Part shown: positions 8,585-17,054 of the stretch, piece after piece
Layout: each line of letters begins with the position of its first letter
How positions within the stretch are numbered: the first letter of the stretch is position 1
Assembly: GCA_000751295.2 (NCBI GenBank)
Contig: CCMO02000001.1
Location: 4,244,615 to 4,308,614, forward strand
Direction: 5' to 3'
DNA: 64,000 bases
From: a bacterium YEK0313
GTDB taxonomy: Bacteria; Pseudomonadota; Alphaproteobacteria; Rhizobiales; Phreatobacteraceae
The notes under the pieces: generated by a model
The model's database searches: none
Told to the model about the DNA's origin: nothing
Seen by the model: the letters and a program-made list of their open reading frames with translations, nothing else
Translations under genes and position numbers: made by a program

Positions 8585-9139
8585 ATGCGCACCGCGGACG
8601 CCGATATCCTGATCGTTCCCGGCTATACCAATTCCGGCGAGGACCACTGGCAGTCGCGCTGGGAGGCCAAGCTTCCCACCGCTCGCCGGGTCGATCTCGG
8701 CGACTGGCACAAGCCCGACAAGCGGCTCTGGGTCGACAAGCTGGCGACCGCGGTCGCCTCCTGCACGCGCCCGGTGGTGCTGGTCGCCCATTCGCTCGGC
8801 GTCATCACCGTCGCCCATGCCGCGCCGATCTTGCCGCGCGGCGTCGTCCGCGGCGGCTTCCTGGTGAGCATGCCCGACATCGAGGAAGGCACCGACATCC
8901 CGGCCATCGACCGCGCCTTCGCGCCGATCCCGCGCGAGCCGCTGCCCTTCCCCTCGGTGCTGATCGCGAGCCGCAACGACCCGCACTGCAGCTTCGAGCG
9001 GGCCGAGGATTTCGGTTATGCCTGGGGGTCGGCCGTGTCGGACGCGGGCGAGGCCGGCCACATCAATACCGCTTCCGGCCACGGTCCCTGGCCGGAAGGG
9101 CTGATGCGCTTCGCCGGCTTCATGAAGACGCTGGGCTAG
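8585..9139 (+). CDS. RBBP9/YdeN-family serine hydrolase
   Basis: An alpha/beta-hydrolase of 184 residues. The family landmarks are the N-terminal I-L-I-V-P-G-Y-T-N-S-G-E-D-H-W-Q-S-R-W block, the nucleophile elbow A-H-S-L-G (Ser as nucleophile), an Asp in S-R-N-D-P, and the final His in G-H-I-N-T-A-S-G-H-G-P-W. This matches small hydrolases of the RBBP9/YdeN type (DUF1749-like), whose natural substrates are mostly unknown. It starts four bases after the purB stop and so is cotranscribed with purB, though no link to purine metabolism is known. Confidence 0.87.
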   Translation: MRTADADILIVPGYTNSGEDHWQSRWEAKLPTARRVDLGDWHKPDKRLWVDKLATAVASCTRPVVLVAHSLGVITVAHAAPILPRGVVRGGFLVSMPDIEEGTDIPAIDRAFAPIPREPLPFPSVLIASRNDPHCSFERAEDFGYAWGSAVSDAGEAGHINTASGHGPWPEGLMRFAGFMKTLG

Positions 9140-9183
9140 GTTCGGCAGGCCGCGCCGGGAGGCACGGCCGCCTCGCCGCGCGT

Positions 9184-9963
9184 TCAGCCGCGCACCACCT
9201 TGAGCGCCGCCTGCGCGCCGTTGCGCACGATGAGCGCATCGTTCACCAGTGAGATGAAGCCCCAGCCCTGGCTCGCGAGCTCCTTGGCCCGTTCCGGGCT
9301 CGGCGCGTAGCAGCCGGTCAGCTTGCCCGCGCGCTTGGCAGCCTTCATCACCGTCTCGAAGGCCTCGGCCACCACCTGGTTGTTCGGGTCGAGCTTGGCG
9401 CCGTTCAGCAGCGTGATCGAGAGATCCGACGGGCCGGCGAAGACGCCGTCGATGCCGGGCACGGCGAGGATCTCGTCGACCGCGGCGAGCGCGGCGCGGG
9501 TCTCGATCATGGCCAGCGTCACCGTCATCGTATTGGCCTTCTGCAGGTAGTCCTGCGGGCCGAGGCCGGTGAGCTGCTGGAAGCGGTTGCCGCCCCAGGA
9601 GCGGTCGCCAAGCGGCGGATATTTGGTCGCCGAGGCAAGGCGCTTCGCATCCGCGGCCGAGTTGATCATCGGCGCAATGATGATCTCCGCGCCGACATCG
9701 AGCAGGCGCGCCGCGCCGCCGAAATCCTCGAGCGCGACACGCACGCCAGCCGGCTTGCCGGCGTGGTTGACCGCGCTGATGCCGCGGATCGCGCTCATCA
9801 GGTCGATCGAGGAATGCTGCATATCGAAGGTGACGGCGTCGAAGCCCTCGCGGGCGATGGCGTCGGCGATCAGCGGCTCCGGCATGCCGAGCCAGGCGGT
9901 GAACAGGCTGTCGCCGGCGCGCAGCCGTTCGGCGAGCGTATAGGGCTTCGGCGTCTGATGCAT
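9184..9963 (-). CDS. HpcH/HpaI-family class II aldolase
   Basis: An enzyme of 259 residues of the metal-dependent HpcH/HpaI aldolase / citrate-lyase-beta family, which cleaves 4-hydroxy-2-oxo acids to pyruvate and an aldehyde. Visible motifs: W-L-G-M-P-E-P at the N-terminus, F-D-M-Q-H-S-S-I-D (catalytic His region), M-I-E-T-R-A-A-L (metal-binding Glu), and G-V-F-A-G-P-S-D-L-S (metal-binding Asp loop). The start follows GGGAGGACCTC. It has no pathway partners nearby, so the physiological aldehyde cannot be named. A 2,4-dihydroxyhept-2-ene-dioate or 2-keto-3-deoxy sugar acid substrate is possible. Confidence 0.88.
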   Translation of the reverse strand: MHQTPKPYTLAERLRAGDSLFTAWLGMPEPLIADAIAREGFDAVTFDMQHSSIDLMSAIRGISAVNHAGKPAGVRVALEDFGGAARLLDVGAEIIIAPMINSAADAKRLASATKYPPLGDRSWGGNRFQQLTGLGPQDYLQKANTMTVTLAMIETRAALAAVDEILAVPGIDGVFAGPSDLSITLLNGAKLDPNNQVVAEAFETVMKAAKRAGKLTGCYAPSPERAKELASQGWGFISLVNDALIVRNGAQAALKVVRG

Positions 9964-10184
9964 GAGGTCCTCCCGGGCGGCCGCCGGCCTGCCGGCGCCT
10001 TTGTCGTCTCCTGCGATAGGTGACCGGGATCGCCCTTTCCCGTCAACGCCGCGATGGCGCGCAGCTGCGATGCCGGCGCTCGCCGCCCGGCCTGCGGCGC
10101 AACAGCGGCGCCAGGCTGGGCGCTGGCGAAAAGTTAACGCTTTTCGACCAAGATCCGGCCAATTGTCGCTTGTGAAGGTTCGTC

Positions 10185-11072
10185 ATGCGTATCACCTTCG
10201 AGCCGAGCTCCTTCGACCCCTTCGCCGGCATGCGCCATCAGGTCAAACCCAGCGCCGACCTCGCCACCCGCGTGCCGACCATCCTGGTGTTCGATTCAGG
10301 CCTGGGCGGCCTGACCGTGCAGCGCGAGATCGCGCGGCTGAGGCCCGATGCCCGCTTCGTCTACTGCGCCGACGATGCCGCCTTCCCCTATGGTCGGCGC
10401 GACGAGACGGAGGTGATCGCCCGCGTGCTCGCGGTCATGGAGCGGCTGGTCGCCGCGCACCGCCCGGACTGCGTGGTGATCGCCTGCAACACGGCCTCGA
10501 CCTTGGTCATGCCGCATCTGCGCCGGCACTTCGCCCTGCCCTTCGTCGGCACGGTGCCCGCGATCAAGCCGGCCTGCGAGCAGTCCGTCTCGCGGATGGT
10601 CAGCGTGCTCGCCACGCCCGGCACGGTGGCCCGCGACTACACCCACGCGCTCATCGCGGAATTCGGCCAGGGCTGCGACATCAATCTCGTCGGCTCTGTG
10701 CATCTTGCAAGCCTCGCCGAAGCGGTGATGCGCGGCGAACGGACGGACGAGGCGGCGATCGCGGCCGAGATCGCCCCCTGCTTCGTCGAGAACCGCGGCC
10801 GGCGCACCGACACGATCGTGCTCGCCTGCACGCACTACCCGCTGCTGATGGAGACGTTCCGGCGGCTGGCGCCCTTCCCGGTGACCTGGATCGATCCCGC
10901 TCCGGCCATCGCCCGCCGGGTGGTGCAGATTCTCGGACCGGCCCGGCCCACGGCCGAAATGCCGGCAAGTCTGGCACTGCTCACCGGCGGCAAGGCGCGG
11001 GCGGCGCTGGCGCCGGTCTTTTGCGGCTATGGTTTTGCCGAAACCGGCGTGGAACCGCTGCCGCTTCATTGA
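10185..11072 (+). CDS. murI: Glutamate racemase
   Basis: An enzyme of 295 residues that makes D-glutamate for peptidoglycan. The two catalytic cysteines sit in their canonical settings: V-V-I-A-C-N-T-A-S-T (Cys101) and V-L-A-C-T-H-Y-P-L (Cys215). The substrate loop F-D-S-G-L-G-G-L near residue 36 and P-Y-G-R-R are also present. The N-terminus is about 25 residues longer than in enteric MurI, as often seen in alphaproteobacteria; an internal start at Met16 is an alternative. It lies 177 bp upstream of rpsD in the same direction. Confidence 0.95.
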   Translation: MRITFEPSSFDPFAGMRHQVKPSADLATRVPTILVFDSGLGGLTVQREIARLRPDARFVYCADDAAFPYGRRDETEVIARVLAVMERLVAAHRPDCVVIACNTASTLVMPHLRRHFALPFVGTVPAIKPACEQSVSRMVSVLATPGTVARDYTHALIAEFGQGCDINLVGSVHLASLAEAVMRGERTDEAAIAAEIAPCFVENRGRRTDTIVLACTHYPLLMETFRRLAPFPVTWIDPAPAIARRVVQILGPARPTAEMPASLALLTGGKARAALAPVFCGYGFAETGVEPLPLH

Positions 11073-11249
11073 CATGAGCAGCGCTCCTCTGTAAGGACGC
11101 CGCTTCTCGACGGATCGTCGTCAGGCGACCCGTGGGGATTGTGCGCACCCGCGATCGGGCCTTACCGCCTGGTCTGTCGTGTTTCCGGTGACCCCGGGGA
11201 CAAGAGGAGGGCGCGTCTCCTATCGACCAACAACGACAAGGGACACGCG

Positions 11250-11867
11250 ATGTCGAAGCGTCATGCAGCCAAATACAAAATCGACCGCCGGATGGGGCAG
11301 AACATCTGGGGTCGTCCGAAGAGCCCGGTCAACCGCCGCGAATATGGCCCCGGCCAGCATGGCCAGCGCCGCAAGAGCAAGCTCTCGGACTTCGGCACCC
11401 AGCTGAAGGCCAAGCAGAAGCTGAAGGGCTATTACGGCAACATTTCCGAGAAGCAGTTCCACGCGATCTACACCGAGGCCGTCCGGGTGAAGGGCGATAC
11501 CGGTGAGAACCTGATCGGCCTCTTGGAGCGCCGCCTCGACGCCGTCGTCTATCGCGCGAAGTTCGTCCCGACGGTGTTCGCCGCCCGCCAGTTCGTCAAC
11601 CACGGCCACATCAAGGTCAACGGTCGCCGCGTCAACATCCCGTCCTACCGGGTGCGTGTCGGCGACGTGATCGAGGTCAAGGAAGCCTCGCGCCAGCTCG
11701 TCCTCGTGCTCGAAGCCTCGCAGTCCGGCGAGCGTGACGTGCCCGACTACATCGATGCCGACCACGGCAAGATGACCGCCAAGCTGGCGCGCATCCCGAC
11801 CCTGTCGGAAGTGCCCTATGCGGTCCAGATGGAACCCTCGCTGGTCGTCGAATTCTATTCGCGCTGA
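11250..11867 (+). CDS. rpsD: 30S ribosomal protein S4
   Basis: A primary 16S rRNA-binding protein of 205 residues that nucleates assembly of the 30S body and takes part in translational accuracy. The N-terminal S-K-R-H-A-A-K-Y-K-I-D-R-R-M-G-Q-N and Y-G-P-G-Q-H-G-Q blocks are typical of alphaproteobacterial S4. The S4 RNA-binding domain (R-R-L-D-A-V-V-Y-R through G-H-I-K-V-N-G-R-R-V-N-I-P-S-Y) is intact. The start follows GACAAGGGACACGCG. It is a single-gene unit here with a strong terminator directly downstream. Confidence 0.98.
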   Translation: MSKRHAAKYKIDRRMGQNIWGRPKSPVNRREYGPGQHGQRRKSKLSDFGTQLKAKQKLKGYYGNISEKQFHAIYTEAVRVKGDTGENLIGLLERRLDAVVYRAKFVPTVFAARQFVNHGHIKVNGRRVNIPSYRVRVGDVIEVKEASRQLVLVLEASQSGERDVPDYIDADHGKMTAKLARIPTLSEVPYAVQMEPSLVVEFYSR

Positions 11868-11890
11868 CCGGCATTCCACTGCCAGCCATC

Positions 11891-11916
11891 AAAGGCCGCC
11901 TTCGGGCGGCCTTTTT
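11891..11916 (+). terminator. Intrinsic terminator of rpsD
   Basis: A perfect 10-bp stem (11891-11900 with 11905-11914) closed by the stable tetraloop TTCG and followed by T residues to 11916. A-residues on the left arm mean it could also stop the convergent GST transcript. Confidence 0.92.
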
Positions 11917-11969
11917 CGTTTGCGGCCTGCTGTCGAGACGGCGGAAACAGGCCGGCCCGGTGCGAGCCC

Positions 11970-12584
11970 TCAGGGGCTCTCGCGGTCGATCGGCCAATGC
12001 TTGAAGACCTCCGTTCCCTCGCAGCGCGCCGCATGGGCTGCGAGCGCCGGAAAGGCGTGGACGGGCACCGCGTCCGGAATGGTGAAGCGGATGAAGCCCC
12101 AGGCGACGGCCGCGCCGATGCTGCCGTGCGTCCACGGCTCCGGACCGTTCGCCCAGCGCTCCGCAGCCACCGTGTCGAGCGCCCCGAGCGCCTCGAAAAG
12201 CTGCTCGCGCACACGGTCGAGCCAGGGCTGGTAGTGGAAGGCTTCCGGGCGCTTGCGCTCGTACTCGATGCTGATGGCCTTCTCGCAGGTGACGATGGCA
12301 AGGCCCGTGGCGCGCAGGTCCGCGACCCGCGCCGCGGCAGCCTGCGGCCGCAGCGAGCGGCCGGCAATGTCCTCGAAATGCGTGATGATCAGCTGCGATT
12401 CCATCAGCACCGTGCCGTCGTCGGTCACCAGCGACGGTGCCTTGACGAGCGGATTGATGGCCCGGAAGCGGTCCATGTGCCGGAACACCGAAACCGACTG
12501 GTGTTCGAAGGCGACACCGAGAACGGTGGCCGCGATCGCCGCGCGGCGCACATAGGGACTGTCGAGCATGCCGATCAGCAACAT
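11970..12584 (-). CDS. Glutathione S-transferase family protein
   Basis: A protein of 204 residues with an N-terminal thioredoxin-like GST domain. It opens M-L-L-I-G-M-L-D-S-P-Y-V-R-R, so the catalytic Ser/Tyr region is S-P-Y. N-P-L-V-K-A-P-S-L (cis-Pro) and M-E-S-Q-L-I-I-T-H (the glutathione gamma-Glu contact E-S) follow, then an all-helical C-terminal domain. It is likely a cytosolic detoxification or stress enzyme; the substrate is unknown. The start follows GGAGG at five bases. It is convergent with rpsD across the terminator. Confidence 0.88.
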   Translation of the reverse strand: MLLIGMLDSPYVRRAAIAATVLGVAFEHQSVSVFRHMDRFRAINPLVKAPSLVTDDGTVLMESQLIITHFEDIAGRSLRPQAAAARVADLRATGLAIVTCEKAISIEYERKRPEAFHYQPWLDRVREQLFEALGALDTVAAERWANGPEPWTHGSIGAAVAWGFIRFTIPDAVPVHAFPALAAHAARCEGTEVFKHWPIDRESP

Positions 12585-12710
12585 GGAAACCTCCTGTCAG
12601 GAGGTCGAAGGTTGGGCTGGAACGGCGGCCCATGCAAATGGAGTGATCTGATCGGTCGATCACGCCAAGTGATGGATCAAAGCCCGATCGGCGCTGCCGG
12701 CGGCTCTCGC

Positions 12711-13606
12711 CTACCAGGAGCGGCGCGGGCCGTCGTCGATGTGGATGAGGCCGTTGCGATAGCGCTTGACGCCGCCGAGATCGGGGCGCGCGCGCAGGAA
12801 GGCGATGACCGCCGCGCCATTGCCGCTGACGCGGAAATCCGCCGCGCGGCAATCGCGGTGGTAGGAGCCGCGCCAGTCGTTGGTACGCACGAAGCGGCCG
12901 TTGCCGCGGTGGGTCGAGCGCACCAGGATCGGCCCGAAACGCATCGCGACGTCGTTCAGCGCGCGCCGCACCGGCACCGGCAGGCAGGCGAGCGGCACGC
13001 CCGGATCGGGCATGACCCGTTCGCCGGCCATGCCGGTATTGCGCTCGACGCCCGGCGTCCCCGGCAGGAAGCGCGGCCAGTCCTGCGGTCCGCCTTGCGG
13101 CGGCAGGGCGGCGAGCACCGGCCCACGCGCCGGCGTCGGGGTCGAGATGACCGCCGGCGGAACGGGGTTGTTCAAGGCACCGGCCGGAGATGCCGGAATG
13201 ACCATGGTGGTCGCGCTGCCATGAGAGGCGAGCACCGGCGCGGGGCCTGCCGGAGCGGTCGCGGCATGGCTGGAAACGGCCGCCGGATTGGGCATCGGCA
13301 CCGGCGCGGCGGCGGGCGCCGCGCGGCACGCGGCGCGCCGGGCGGGCGCGGCAGGGGCAGCGGCGCGGCCAGCAGCGCGGTTTCCCGCTGCAGTTCGCCA
13401 TCGGTGCTGGAAGGGGCCGCAGCCGGCGCCTGGCGATGCAGCGCGGCCGGGCCGTTCGGCGGCAGAAGATTGAGCGGGCGGTCGGATGCCGTCGCCTGGC
13501 CGCCGCGGAGGCCAAGGCCCTGCTGCGCCAGCGCCGCCGAGCCGGTCCCGAGCGAAAGGCCGAGGGTCACGGCGACGACATGGCTGCGAAACAGGGTTGG
13601 CGTCAT
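12711..13606 (-). pseudogene. Exported M15-type (DUF882/YcbK-like) peptidoglycan peptidase, apparently frameshifted
   Basis: Two overlapping minus-strand frames together make one protein. The upstream frame (ATG at 13606, open to 13172) encodes a signal peptide ending A-L-A-Q-Q, then a Pro/Ala-rich linker. The other frame (12711 to a GTG at 13301, and open well upstream) encodes a linker and a C-terminal zinc peptidase domain with the M15 ligands H-R-D-C-R-A-A-D (H-x6-D) and a final H-I-D-D. Neither frame has both export signal and enzyme. The frames must join in the GC-rich stretch around 13310-13345, where a one-base indel (real or a sequencing error) would restore the gene. The intact product would trim periplasmic peptidoglycan or act as a D,D-carboxypeptidase-like enzyme. 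Confidence 0.6.
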
Positions 13607-13849
13607 GATGTGTCGGGCGCTCTTGAGGCTTACGACCGCACCGGGCGCAAGGAGCCGGGCGCGATCATGGGCTTGGGAAGCGCCGACCAGCGGCGCGCGA
13701 CGGAGCGGTCAAATCGACCGAAGGTCAAACCGATCCTGTCGCTCGTGTCGCAACCGATTGTGGCAACTTCTGGGCAGTTGCGCCAGCAGCGCCGCAAGGG
13801 CGCTGCAAGCCGTTGAAAACGCGAGAGAAAATAGACCCGCCGCGCGGCC

Positions 13850-14206
13850 TTACTGGGCCGCCTCGCGAACCTGGATGCCCTTCGCCTTCATCAGTTCGAG
13901 CAGTTCGCCCGACTGGAACATTTCGCGGGTGATGTCGCAGCCGCCAATGAACTCGTTCTTGACGTAGAGCTGCGGAATGGTCGGCCAGTTGGAATAGTCC
14001 TTGATGCCCTGACGGATCTCGTCGGAATCCAGGACGTTCACGCCTTTGAACGGCACGCCGAGATAGTCGAGGATCTGCACGACCTGGCCGGAAAAGCCGC
14101 ACATGGGAAACTGCGGCGTTCCCTTCATGAACAGCACGACGTCGCTCGAAGCGATTTCCGCCTCGATCTTGGCATGGGCGGGATTGGTCTGCGTCTCGGT
14201 GCTCAT
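13850..14206 (-). CDS. grxD: Monothiol glutaredoxin GrxD (Grx4 type)
   Basis: A protein of 118 residues with the monothiol active site C-G-F-S (in P-M-C-G-F-S-G), the W-P-T-I-P-Q-L-Y segment with cis-Pro, and G-G-C-D-I for glutathione binding. Family members bind a 2Fe-2S cluster as a glutathione-ligated homodimer or with BolA and deliver clusters. Its gene is 32 bp downstream of a bolA-like gene in the same direction; the pair is a known functional partnership. The start follows GAGAGAGAC. Its context upstream is the purine gene purL. Confidence 0.95.
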   Translation of the reverse strand: MSTETQTNPAHAKIEAEIASSDVVLFMKGTPQFPMCGFSGQVVQILDYLGVPFKGVNVLDSDEIRQGIKDYSNWPTIPQLYVKNEFIGGCDITREMFQSGELLELMKAKGIQVREAAQ

Positions 14207-14240
14207 GTCTCTCTCTCGCTTGGCGTGAGGCTGATGCGAA

Positions 14241-14474
14241 TCAATTGGGGGCGCCGGTCGTCAGCGCAAGGGCATGCAGGGTCCCACCCATCTTGCCCTT
14301 GAGGGCCGCATAGACGATCTGGTGCTGCTGCACGCGCGACTTGCCGCGGAAGCTCTCGGAGATCACCGTGGCGGCGTAATGGTCGCCGTCACCGGCGAGA
14401 TCCCTGATCTCGACGGAGGCGTCAGGCAGCGCCTCCTTGATCATCTGCTCGATATCGGCGGCCGCCATCGGCAT
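14241..14474 (-). CDS. BolA family protein
   Basis: A protein of 77 residues with the BolA fold: I-E-Q-M-I-K-E-A-L-P-D-A helix, G-D-G-D-H-Y-A-A-T-V strand, and the class motif R-V-Q-Q-H-Q-I-V-Y-A-A-L with its conserved His, a candidate cluster ligand. BolA proteins pair with CGFS glutaredoxins to form 2Fe-2S heterodimers that handle iron-sulfur clusters or sense iron. I chose the ATG at 14474 because GAGGGG lies seven bases upstream; a start 15 bp earlier at 14489 lacks a site. It lies just after purL and before grxD on the same strand. Confidence 0.93.
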   Translation of the reverse strand: MPMAAADIEQMIKEALPDASVEIRDLAGDGDHYAATVISESFRGKSRVQQHQIVYAALKGKMGGTLHALALTTGAPN

Positions 14475-14492
14475 CGCGCGTCCCCTCAAACC

Positions 14493-16721
14493 TCAGGCCG
14501 ACTGGCCCATATAGGCGGGCAGCCACGACTCGAAGCTGCCGGTCAAATCCTCGAGCAATATGGGAGCCTCGCCGGGGAGGGTCAACGCGCCGCCGCCGGT
14601 GCGGCCAAGCCGCGTCAGCATGACACCTGCGCCGGCGGCGCGGGCCGCGAGCTTGTCGATGTCGGCGGCCTTCACCGTCAGGACGTAGCGAGCCTGATCC
14701 TCGCCGAACCAGAAGGCGTGGGCGGGCACTCCGTTCGGCACCGTGTCGACGGTGATGCCGGTCTTGCCCGCCATGGCCATTTCGGCGAGGGCCACCGCGA
14801 GACCGCCGTCGGAGACGTCATGGCAGGCGGTCAGCAGGCCTTCGGCGGCCAGGGCGCGCACGAATTCGCCGTGGCGGCGCTCCTGCTTGAGGTCGACCGG
14901 CGGCGGCGCCCCCTCCTCCCGGCCGAGGATCTCGCGCAGATAGACCGACTGGCCGAGCCAGCCCTGGGTCTTGCCCAGCACGAAGACCTCGTCGCCTTCG
15001 GCGCGCGGCGCGATCGTGACGCTCTTCCTGAAGTCGTCGATGACGCCGACGGCGCCGATCGTGGGGGTCGGCAGGATCGCCCGGCCGAAGGTCTCGTTGT
15101 AGAGCGAGACATTGCCCGACACGACCGGGAAGTCGAGCGCCTTGCAGGCCTCGCCGATGCCGCGGATGCAGCCGACGAGCTGGCCCATGATCTCGGGGCG
15201 CTCCGGATTGCCGAAATTGAGATTGTCGGTGATCGCCAGCGGCGTGGCGCCAACGGCCGAAATGTTGCGATAGGCCTCCGCCACGGCCTGCTTGCCGCCC
15301 TCGACCGGATCGGCCTCGCAATAGCGCGGCGTCACGTCGGCGGTCATGGCAAGGCCCTTCGGCCCATGCTCGACGCGCACGACCGCGGCGTCGCCGCCCG
15401 GGCGCTGCACGGTATTGCCGAGGATGATCGAGTCGTACTGCTCGTAGACCCAGCGCTTGGACGCGAGGTCGGGCGTGCCGATCAGCTTCAGGAGCGCCGC
15501 GCCGGTGCCGACCGGCGGCGTCACGCTGTCCGCCGCGATCACCGGCCGCGAGGCGGTCGGCACGTGCGGGCGGTTGTAGAGCGGGGCTTCGTCGCCGAGC
15601 TCCTTGATCGGCAGGTCGGCCTTCACCTCGCCATTGTGCTTGACGACGAAGCGCAACGTGTCGGTCGTGTGGCCGATGACCGCGAAATCCAGGCCCCATT
15701 TGCGGAAGATGGCCTTCGCCTCCTCTTCCTTCTCGGGCTTGAGCACCATGAGCATGCGCTCCTGGCTTTCCGACAGCATCATCTCGTAGGCCGTCATGCC
15801 CGGCTCGCGGGTCGGCACGTTTTCGAGGTTGAGCTCGATGCCGAGGTCGCCCTTGGCGCCCATTTCCACCGCCGAGCAGGTCAGGCCCGCCGCGCCCATG
15901 TCCTGGATCGCGTTGACGCAGTCCTTGGCCATGATCTCGAGGCAGGCCTCCAGCAGCAGCTTTTCGGCGAAGGGATCGCCGACCTGCACGGTCGGCCGCT
16001 TCTCTTCCGCGCCCTCGCCGAACTCGGCAGAGGCCATGGTCGCGCCGTGAATGCCGTCGCGGCCGGTCTTCGAGCCGAGATAGACGATCGGCATGCCGAT
16101 CCCGGTCGCCTTGGCATAGAAGATGCCGTCGGTGCGGGCGAGGCCGACCGCCATGGCGTTGACCAGGCAGTTGCCGTCATAGCGGGTGTGGAAGCCGACC
16201 AGGCCGCCGACCGTCGGCACGCCGAAGGAATTGCCGTAGCCGCCGACGCCGGCGACGACGCCGGCCACCAGATGACGCGTCTTCGGATGGGCGGGATCGC
16301 CGAAACGCAGCGCGTTCAAGGCCGCGATCGGCCGCGCGCCCATGGTGAAGACGTCGCGCAGGATGCCGCCGACACCGGTCGCCGCGCCCTGATAGGGCTC
16401 GATATAGCTCGGATGGTTGTGGCTCTCCATCTTGAACACGGCCGCCAGGCCGTCGCCGATATCGATGACGCCGGCATTCTCGCCCGGCCCCTGGATCACC
16501 CAGGGCGCCTTGGTCGGCAGCGTCTTCAGATGCAGGCGGCTCGACTTGTAGGAGCAGTGCTCGTTCCACATGGCCGAGAAGATGCCGAGCTCGGTGAAGG
16601 TCGGCTCGCGGCCGATCAGGCCGAGGATGCGCTCGTATTCGTCCGGCTTGAGCCCGTGGCTTGCCACCAGCTCCGGGGTGATCTTCGGTTCCGCCTGAGG
16701 TCTGGGTTGGTTCGAGGTCAT
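14493..16721 (-). CDS. purL: Phosphoribosylformylglycinamidine synthase subunit PurL
   Basis: Large (synthase) subunit of 742 residues of the three-part FGAM synthase, which with PurQ and PurS converts FGAR, ATP and glutamine to FGAM. The length fits the small-PurL class that needs separate PurQ and PurS, both present upstream. Motifs seen: W-N-E-H-C-S-Y-K-S-S (catalytic His), F-K-M-E-S-H-N-H-P-S, G-A-A-T-G-V-G-G-I-x-R-D, and Q-D-M-G-A-A-G-L-T near residue 270. The ATG at 16721 gives MTSNQPRP, the usual start; the frame continues upstream without a convincing start. bolA and grxD follow closely, so read-through is likely. Confidence 0.97.
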   Translation of the reverse strand: MTSNQPRPQAEPKITPELVASHGLKPDEYERILGLIGREPTFTELGIFSAMWNEHCSYKSSRLHLKTLPTKAPWVIQGPGENAGVIDIGDGLAAVFKMESHNHPSYIEPYQGAATGVGGILRDVFTMGARPIAALNALRFGDPAHPKTRHLVAGVVAGVGGYGNSFGVPTVGGLVGFHTRYDGNCLVNAMAVGLARTDGIFYAKATGIGMPIVYLGSKTGRDGIHGATMASAEFGEGAEEKRPTVQVGDPFAEKLLLEACLEIMAKDCVNAIQDMGAAGLTCSAVEMGAKGDLGIELNLENVPTREPGMTAYEMMLSESQERMLMVLKPEKEEEAKAIFRKWGLDFAVIGHTTDTLRFVVKHNGEVKADLPIKELGDEAPLYNRPHVPTASRPVIAADSVTPPVGTGAALLKLIGTPDLASKRWVYEQYDSIILGNTVQRPGGDAAVVRVEHGPKGLAMTADVTPRYCEADPVEGGKQAVAEAYRNISAVGATPLAITDNLNFGNPERPEIMGQLVGCIRGIGEACKALDFPVVSGNVSLYNETFGRAILPTPTIGAVGVIDDFRKSVTIAPRAEGDEVFVLGKTQGWLGQSVYLREILGREEGAPPPVDLKQERRHGEFVRALAAEGLLTACHDVSDGGLAVALAEMAMAGKTGITVDTVPNGVPAHAFWFGEDQARYVLTVKAADIDKLAARAAGAGVMLTRLGRTGGGALTLPGEAPILLEDLTGSFESWLPAYMGQSA

Positions 16722-17054
16722 GCCGTCTTCCACCGCGGGGCCACGCCGATGCCGGCCGCGAATGCCTGGCGAAACGCCCCGCGCTGCGGCCTCTCTCCGG
16801 CGATCCGCTTGCGACATTGGCGCGCCCCTGGCACCGGGCACATGGGCCATGTCGCAAGCGCGCGATCACCGGCAATTGATTGATGCCGAGAGGCGCCCCC
16901 CATTCGCCAGCCGCTACGGCTTCCGGTGCCGGAAACCGCTCGCCTGCCGAATGCGCGCCGCTCGCGTTGCAAGTAACCGTCGCGGCAAGCTTTCGCAACG
17001 GCGAAACATCCGATCCGCGCACCGGCCATGCCGATATCGGCGGCTATCCCCGCC
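16722..17054. other. 333-bp intergenic region between purQ and purL with an inverted repeat
   Basis: No gene is supported here; the open frames are shadows with poor codon use. The notable element is a perfect 10-bp inverted repeat, CTTGCGACAT at 16808-16817 and its complement at 16849-16858, with GATC-containing flanks that extend it imperfectly. It lies about 90 bp upstream of the purL start and could be an operator or a leader hairpin. Confidence 0.5.

Noticed and set aside
10117..10184. GTTAACG-type sequence upstream of murI as a CtrA-binding site.
   Set aside because: Only one half-site is present and spacing to a second TTAA is missing.
14274..16883. Long plus-strand open frame (869 codons) across purL.
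   Set aside because: It is antisense to the conserved purL gene and reads as Arg/His/Gly/Ala-rich sequence without any domain, an effect of high GC.
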